From Spiroplasma mirum ATCC 29335 (GTDB lineage: Bacteria; Bacillota_I; Bacilli_A; Mycoplasmatales; Mycoplasmataceae), in the NCBI RefSeq assembly GCF_000565195.1, contig NZ_CP006720.1:620001-684000 (forward strand): a DNA stretch of 64,000 bases. The letters run 5' to 3'. Every line of letters starts with the position of its first letter. Within the stretch, counting starts at the first letter, position 1. A program made the position numbers and the translations under genes. Positions 59,400 through 64,000 of this stretch are shown here, one piece after another. Below the pieces are notes generated by a model. The model was not told the origin of the DNA, made no database searches, and saw nothing but the letters and a program-made list of their open reading frames with translations.

Positions 59400-59592
59400 A
59401 AAAAAAGTAAGTGGTGTAAGAGTGTTCAAAACACGGTACCATCTTACTTCATAAACAAATATAATTGTTTATCTCAATTAAACCTTTTGCAATTGTTCAT
59501 AAAAGTAATAATTAAATCATAATTATAGTTAGCTTCCATCATCCTAACCTTGCTGAAATAAGTACCTGATTTAACCGTGGCTTTTACTTTAT
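59400..59592 (-). promoter_or_regulatory. T-box leader of ileS
   Basis: On the minus strand, AAGATGGTACCGTGTT (about 59431-59447) is the T-box core. The 5' part AAGTAAG-A-TGGT pairs with ACCA-CTTACTT ahead of TTTTTTT to make the terminator. A GGATGATGGAAGC stretch is typical of stem I. The specifier was not fixed with certainty; gene context says Ile. Confidence 0.83.
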
Positions 59593-59598
59593 AAATTA

Positions 59599-59627
59599 AA
59601 TATACACTAATTATTTAATTTTGTTAA
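59599..59627 (-). promoter_or_regulatory. ileS promoter
   Basis: Minus strand: -35 TTAACA (59622-59627), 17-base spacer, -10 TATATT (59599-59604). It overlaps the last codons of divIVA, so ileS is transcribed independently of the division genes. Confidence 0.7.
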
Positions 59628-60006
59628 TAATTTCTTTCTTAATCATTTCACTAATTCGCTCCCCATCATTGACCGAAAAGGCATAAATGCGCTTGTTACG
59701 TTCTAAAAAATCATCAATTGCTTTTAAAACATTCTGGAGATTATGACGGTTCGCATCAATTTCATCTAACAATCAGGCAATTTCTTCTTTAAAAGCATAA
59801 GAAAAATCAACCGCTTTCATAATAATCCGCCCCGCGTTATGACTAGCTACTTCAAATGCTTCGCGTGATTTTTCAACATTATAGCGCGAAACATGTTCTA
59901 AATGCTGGAGTTCTTGGATTTGGTGGATTAATTTCTGATTATCTTTTGTTAACTTAGCAATAATTTCACTTTGTTCTTGAATTATTTGTTTTAAATCTTG
60001 ACTCAT
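59611..60006 (-). CDS. divIVA: Short DivIVA-family coiled-coil protein
   Basis: A 131-residue coiled coil: SQDLKQIIQEQSEIIAKLTK, NQKLIHQIQELQHLEHVSRY, then SREAFEVASHNAGRIIMKAV and FKEEIAWLLDEIDANRHNLQ. The middle matches the second coiled coil of DivIVA. The lipid-binding N-terminal domain (usual MxLTPxDI...) is missing, so it is shorter than normal and may be cytoplasmic. Its identity rests partly on position between ylmH and ileS. ATG at 60006 after TTGGAGCAGGTT. Trp in EEIAWLLDE is TGA. Confidence 0.7.
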
Positions 60007-60019
60007 AACCTGCTCCAAT

Positions 60020-60774
60020 CTATTTAAATTTAGCAATTGTTAGACGATAGTTATCATTTTTATTTTTGATAATTACCACAATCGGAAAACGACCATACTT
60101 TTTTATTGATATTATATTATCATAAGATACTAAAAATGTCTTGGTGTTGACCGCGGAAAAATTAACAAAAACATTATTTTTTTGGATCATGGTTTGGACA
60201 TTATCCCGCGAAAAATGACAAATAGCACTAACAACCGCATCAAGGCGAGGCGTAAACTTTTAACATTTTTACTAAATTCATCAAATTGATAATTAATAGT
60301 AATTTGGTCGGTAGTTGGTTGAAAAGTAACGACCTGGTTATTAATTACTAAGGGCTGTATTGTTAAAACATTGGTCACTTTTGTTAAACAACTAAGCGCA
60401 ATCATTTCGTAAGTCACATATAAATCACCAAAAACACTGAGTTCTAAGCGCAGTTCATTTAAGAGATAGCCAAGAACTTCATTGTGTTGTAAAAGTGCAC
60501 TGGGATTTTGTTTAGAAACCAGCACCACAAGATTAGAAGTTGGGGTGTTAATTGTTATTGTTAAACAAAAACTATTCACCTTTCCCGGATGCTGATAATA
60601 ATTAGTAACACGTTCTTTTTAAAAAACGGCTTTCAGAATTTCAATTTGGCGTAAATCAAGAAAATCGGTCTAAACAACCAAGTTTTGTTTTGCCTGTTCA
60701 CACCAACCTTTTAGTTTATTAATAAATTGATATTCTATTTGAAAATGCGTTAGTAAAAATTCTTTATTAACCAT
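60020..60774 (-). pseudogene. ylmH: YlmH RNA-binding protein (S4 domain), decayed
   Basis: ATG at 60774, one base after the sepF stop, opens MVNKEFLLTHFQIEYQFINK and NKLKGWCEQAKQNLVV. In-frame TAG and TAA codons follow, around TDFLDLRQIEILKAVF. The frame then stays open through VNSFCLTITINTPTSNLVVL and EVLGYLLNELRLELSVFGDL to FDEFSKNVKSLR. A frameshift near 60260 moves the end, an S4-like RLDAVVSAICHFSRDNVQTM with KNNVFVNFS, into another frame to TAG at 60020. Position between sepF and divIVA and the layout identify YlmH, which rescues stalled ribosomes in Bacillus. Two nonsense codons plus a frameshift mean it is not functional here. Confidence 0.8.
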
Positions 60775-60775
60775 C

Positions 60776-61195
60776 TTAACCTTGCAAGATAAATTCGTAA
60801 GTTTTATTTGCTAACTTACTAACTTTTCCATTCAAAGCATACATTATCCCACTTAAAAAATCTAGTAACCGGATTCGTTCTTCTTTCGAGAGATTTGTTA
60901 ATTGCACTTGTAAATGACGAGTTTTAATTAACTGATCCGCTAATTGGGCACCATCATGAAAACTGGTTGGAATAATGCTGTTATCTTCAGCATTATCAAA
61001 GTTTGCTATGGGATTATTAGGAGTTGTGTTGTCATCTTCTTCAAATTCAACGCGGTTAAGGTTACTAGTTTCGATATTATCATTGGTTTTTTCATAGTCA
61101 AGATCATTATTATCACGATTAGGATTTTCCGAAAAATCAATGCGGTTGGCCGACTGGTCCACCACTGTTGAACGTTTCTTTTTAAAAATTCCCAT
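60776..61195 (-). CDS. sepF: Cell division protein SepF
   Basis: A 139-residue protein. The N-terminus MGIFKKKRSTVVDQ could be a weak amphipathic membrane anchor, then an acidic linker (DNNDLDYEKTNDNIETSNLN). The SepF domain is IIPTSFHDGAQLADQLIKTR, LQVQLTNLSKEERIRLLDFL and SGIMYALNGKVSKLANKTYE, i.e. the conserved R-x-x-D-F-x-x-G block. It starts two bases after the ftsZ stop and its Shine-Dalgarno lies within ftsZ, so the two are tightly coupled. SepF links FtsZ to the membrane. Confidence 0.9.
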   Translation of the reverse strand: MGIFKKKRSTVVDQSANRIDFSENPNRDNNDLDYEKTNDNIETSNLNRVEFEEDDNTTPNNPIANFDNAEDNSIIPTSFHDGAQLADQLIKTRHLQVQLTNLSKEERIRLLDFLSGIMYALNGKVSKLANKTYEFILQG

Positions 61196-61197
61196 AA

Positions 61198-62427
61198 TTA
61201 TCAACTTCTTCTCACAAATGGTGGTAAGTCATCGTCATCATCCTCTTGACTATTTTCATAAACTTTTCCTGAAACATGTTCTCTTCACGCGTTAATGCGA
61301 CGATTAGCATTCTCATGACCATTACTTTCTGGATTGAAATAACTTGGTCGTTTGCGAACAACTTCGGGATCACCAGCTGGTTCTTCCTCGTCACTAACTG
61401 GTTCCTCATCATCTTGGTGGTACTCTTCTTCACTAGCACGGTAATTAGTTTCTCCCGCGCCAAAATTATGGTAGTCATCATCAAAACCAGTTGCAATAAC
61501 TGTCACAATCATTTCATCTTCTAAGTGTTCATTCACAGCGGTTCCAAAAATAATATTAACTTCCCCTCCAATTGCTTGTTTAACAATATCAACCGCATCA
61601 TTCGCATCGTTTAGGGTTAAAGTGTTCCCCCCCGTTACGTTAATAATTGCATCTTTAGCACCCCGAATTGAGGCTTCTAATAATGGTGAAATAATTGCTT
61701 TATTGGCCGCTTCAATCGCCTTGTCTTTCCCCGAACCAATTCCAATTCCAAATAAGGCGTTTCCCTTGTTTTTCATCACAGTTTTAATATCGGCAAAATC
61801 TAAGTTAATTAACGAAGGAACAGCAATTAAATCGGTGATTGTTTGAACTCCCTGGCGCAGAATATTATCGGCTTCTTTAAAGGAATCTTTTAATGGTACG
61901 CCCCCAATTACTTCTAACAAGCGATCATTCGAAATAATAATTAATGAGTCAACATGCTGGCGAAGTTCTTCGGTTCCCTGAATGGCATAACTATTTCGTG
62001 CACGTCCTTCAAAAGTAAACGGCGTTGTAATAATTCCAACTGTTAAAGCACCCATTTCGCGGGCAATTTTCGCAATAATTGGGGCAGCTCCGGTTCCAGT
62101 TCCCCCACCCATTCCAGCGGCCACAAAAACCATGTCTGCTCCTTTTAAGACTTCTTTAATTTCATCCGTTGATTCAATTGCGGCTTGGCGACCAATATCA
62201 GGATTAGCACCCGCTCCCAAACCTTTTGAAGTTTCCTTACCTAGGACAATCTTTTGTCTTGATTTAGAAACACTAATAATTTGAGCATCCGTGTTGGCCA
62301 CAATAAATTCTACTCCCTGCACTCCTGCTTCAATCATCCGGTTAACTGCGTTATTACCAGCACCTCCGACACCAATTACTTTAATTGATGCTACTTGCTC
62401 ATAATTATCAAAATTTTCGATTGTCAT
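61198..62427 (-). CDS. ftsZ: Cell division protein FtsZ
   Basis: A 409-residue tubulin-like GTPase. GTP site [20 protein letters not shown] (T1) and [20 protein letters not shown] (T4, signature GGGTGTG); the T7 loop region [20 protein letters not shown]. After about 330 an acidic linker ([20 protein letters not shown]). The end [14 protein letters not shown] contains the conserved C-terminal peptide (LPPFVRR) used by FtsA and SepF, with TGA-Trp then TAA. Start after TGGAGGTAAAATT. Between ftsA and sepF. Confidence 0.97.
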
Positions 62428-62511
62428 AATTTTACCTCCATAATATATGTTTTATTTTTTCTTTTGAATATATTGTACTATGTTCTTTCTAAATTTGCAC
62501 GCTGTTTTAAT

Positions 62512-63801
62512 TTAATTGCTTTGGTTAATAATTGGTTGGTTTTGATAACCTTTGTAGGTTGGGTGGGGATATTCCGGTTGTCGTGCAACTGCGGTGATTG
62601 GTTGAGGTTGGTGGTGGGGAAAACTAACGTATTGTTCATCCACGGATTGAATATTAACACCACTAACTTTGTTTGCTAAATGTTGATAATAGATGTTTCC
62701 TAATAAACTAGTACATCAAATTTCCTTTGCCCCAACAACTTCTGGTAAGTACACAGAAATCCGTTGCCCTGGATTCATTTTTAATAACATTTCTTTGAAT
62801 CCACTAATTTTTAAAATTGTCCCGACCACAACGATTGGATAGTCATATTTTTCTAAGGTTGTGGTTAACTTGTGGTTTAAATGTTCTAATTCCCCCGCAA
62901 TTGTCTGGTTAGCGATTGCTCGTAAATCCGCGTGAGTTAGTTTTATTTGTTGTTTTGTTTGCGGATTATATTTACTATAGATAATTAAATTATCGCGTAA
63001 ATCATTATTTAAATTTATTATTTTATATAAATATTTTAAGGCTTGTTTATTGTCACAATTCATTATTGTTCTTAGTTTGTTAAGAATTTTCTTAACACCC
63101 CCCGGAATTACTACTTGTTCACATAAGGTTTCACGAACAAAGACGTGGGATTTAATTGCATCATAGTCCCAGTCCACAATAATAATTCCGTTTTGTAAAT
63201 CATATTGCGAAGCAACATTTCAAGCTAAACTAAATGACGATGGTAGGATACCCATAATTTTTACCTTAGCATACTTTAACATATTAAAGATGCTTTTAAT
63301 AATACTTGTTTTAGTAAGATAAACAATTGATTTGATGCTAATTTTATGTGCCGCAAATCCAATTGGAGGTTGTGATAATGCTTTTTGTTCATTAAGAATA
63401 TAGCGATATGGACGGATAAAGAAAGCAGTTTGGTCGTCTAACGCTGGAACTTCTTTGGCCATACTAATTAAAGCATCAATGTCATTTTTGGTAATTAAAC
63501 GATCTTGAGTTAAATTTAACATTTTAGTTGATGTTTTAATTTGTAAATGATCATTTGGAACACTAACCGCAATGCGTTGCAAACTAATTCCTAACTGTTT
63601 ATTGGCATCTTTAATGATATATGCTAGTTCTTTCGCAACATTTTTTTCATCAATAATAGTTCCAGCGTTGCAAAAACGATATTCCATGTTCTTTTTGTAT
63701 AAAACTTTAATTTGTGATTCATGGTAAATTCCAACCATAAAATTTAATTCATAGTTTTTAACTTCTAACACCCCGTAGATTTCTTTAAGTTTAAATTCCA
63801 T
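62512..63801 (-). CDS. ftsA: FtsA-like actin-family cell division protein
   Basis: A 429-residue protein. The N-terminal beta strands (KEIYGVLEVKNYELNFMVGI) and the SHS2-like 1C region (ANKQLGISLQRIAVSVPND, SFSLAWNVASQYDLQNGIII) lead to the phosphate-2 region VDWDYDAIKSHVFVRETLCE and an adenosine-like YPIVVVGTILKISGFKEMLL. The membrane-targeting end is not clear; the last 50 residues are Pro/Gln/Asn-rich (PHHQPQPITAVARQ). Divergent but in the right place, directly upstream of ftsZ. ATG at 63801 is eight bases after AAAGGAGG; a GTG three codons earlier overlaps the Shine-Dalgarno. Confidence 0.78.
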
Positions 63802-63846
63802 ATCTTTCACCTCCTTTGTGCAAAATATCTTTAAATTTTAAAAATA

Positions 63847-64000
63847 TTAAGTCACCCGTTTTAATATTCTTAACTTGGCACTCTTACTTCTCCGATTTTC
63901 ACCCGTTTCTTGTTCGGAAGGAGTAATTGCTTTTTTCGTTATAATTTGATAATCACTTTTGTAGTTACTCATTATTGGTAACTTTTGATTAACAGTCTGG
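63847..64000 (-). CDS. rsmH: 16S rRNA (cytosine-1402-N4)-methyltransferase RsmH, C-terminal end
   Basis: Only the last 50 codons are in the window: KLPIMSNYKSDYQIITKKAI, TPSEQETGENRRSKSAKLRI, LKRVT-stop. NRRSKSAKLRIL matches the conserved RsmH (MraW) end N-x-R-S-x-S-A-K-L-R. It lies 46 bases upstream of ftsA, as expected for the mraZ-rsmH head of the division cluster. The rest is outside the window. Confidence 0.88.
   Translation of the reverse strand, partial: QTVNQKLPIMSNYKSDYQIITKKAITPSEQETGENRRSKSAKLRILKRVT

Overview
The window reads as chromosomal DNA of a Spiroplasma (Mollicutes). TGA is read as Trp throughout: mnmA, recD2, uvrC, thrS, ileS, rpsB, ftsZ and ftsA stay open only under genetic code 4. 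The DNA is AT-rich, lipoprotein genes carry a short 'SSVVAC'-type lipobox, and no murein genes are seen although a reduced division cluster is present. The length and composition fit the Citri-Chrysopicola-Mirum group, but I cannot name a species from sequence alone.

Layout. 1-11.4 kb: a dead HExxH metalloprotease; a minus-strand housekeeping run mnmA-recD2-ABC-F (frameshifted)-GIY-YIG; two Spiroplasma-type proteins; a stretch of gene remnants; a GNAT acetyltransferase. 11.4-16.7 kb: a complete minus-strand rRNA operon (16S-23S-5S) with two promoters, boxA elements and processing stalks. 16.8-20.6 kb: a dead ssb paralogue, trmL-rdgB, a choline-kinase-like enzyme and a seven-tRNA operon (Val-Thr-Tyr-Gln-Lys-Leu-Gly). 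20.9-31.4 kb: accessory region with decayed lipoproteins, a decayed SGNH hydrolase, a MarR-ABC exporter operon, a CNNM/CBS protein, a thioredoxin-like lipoprotein and a decayed RpiR regulator containing a 72-nt piece of 16S rRNA. 31.4-35.9 kb: DeoR regulator, uvrC, a candidate new small RNA, and infC-rpmI-rplT behind a structured leader. 36-42.8 kb: mostly pseudogenes around one intact 387-aa orphan. 43-51.8 kb: thrS with T-box, pfkA-pyk (pyk frameshifted in an A7 run), rpsB-tsf plus membrane proteins. 51.9-64 kb: acpS, rnhC, dCMP deaminase, a rhomboid-like membrane protein, then the dcw-derived order rsmH-ftsA-ftsZ-sepF-(ylmH, dead)-divIVA-[T-box] ileS-lspA-rluD.

How it works together: translation (rRNA, tRNA, IF-3, L35, L20, S2, EF-Ts, ThrRS, IleRS, MnmA, TrmL, RluD) and glycolysis (PfkA, Pyk) are the backbone. 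Charged-tRNA sensing by T-boxes controls two synthetases. LspA serves the lipoproteins, many of which are decaying. FtsA, FtsZ, SepF and a short DivIVA remain although the cell should lack a wall. Pseudogenes are abundant, which indicates ongoing genome decay; two of the frameshifts (pyk, ABC-F) lie in homopolymers and may be sequencing errors or slippage sites. All boundaries come from reading the sequence; no database search was run.
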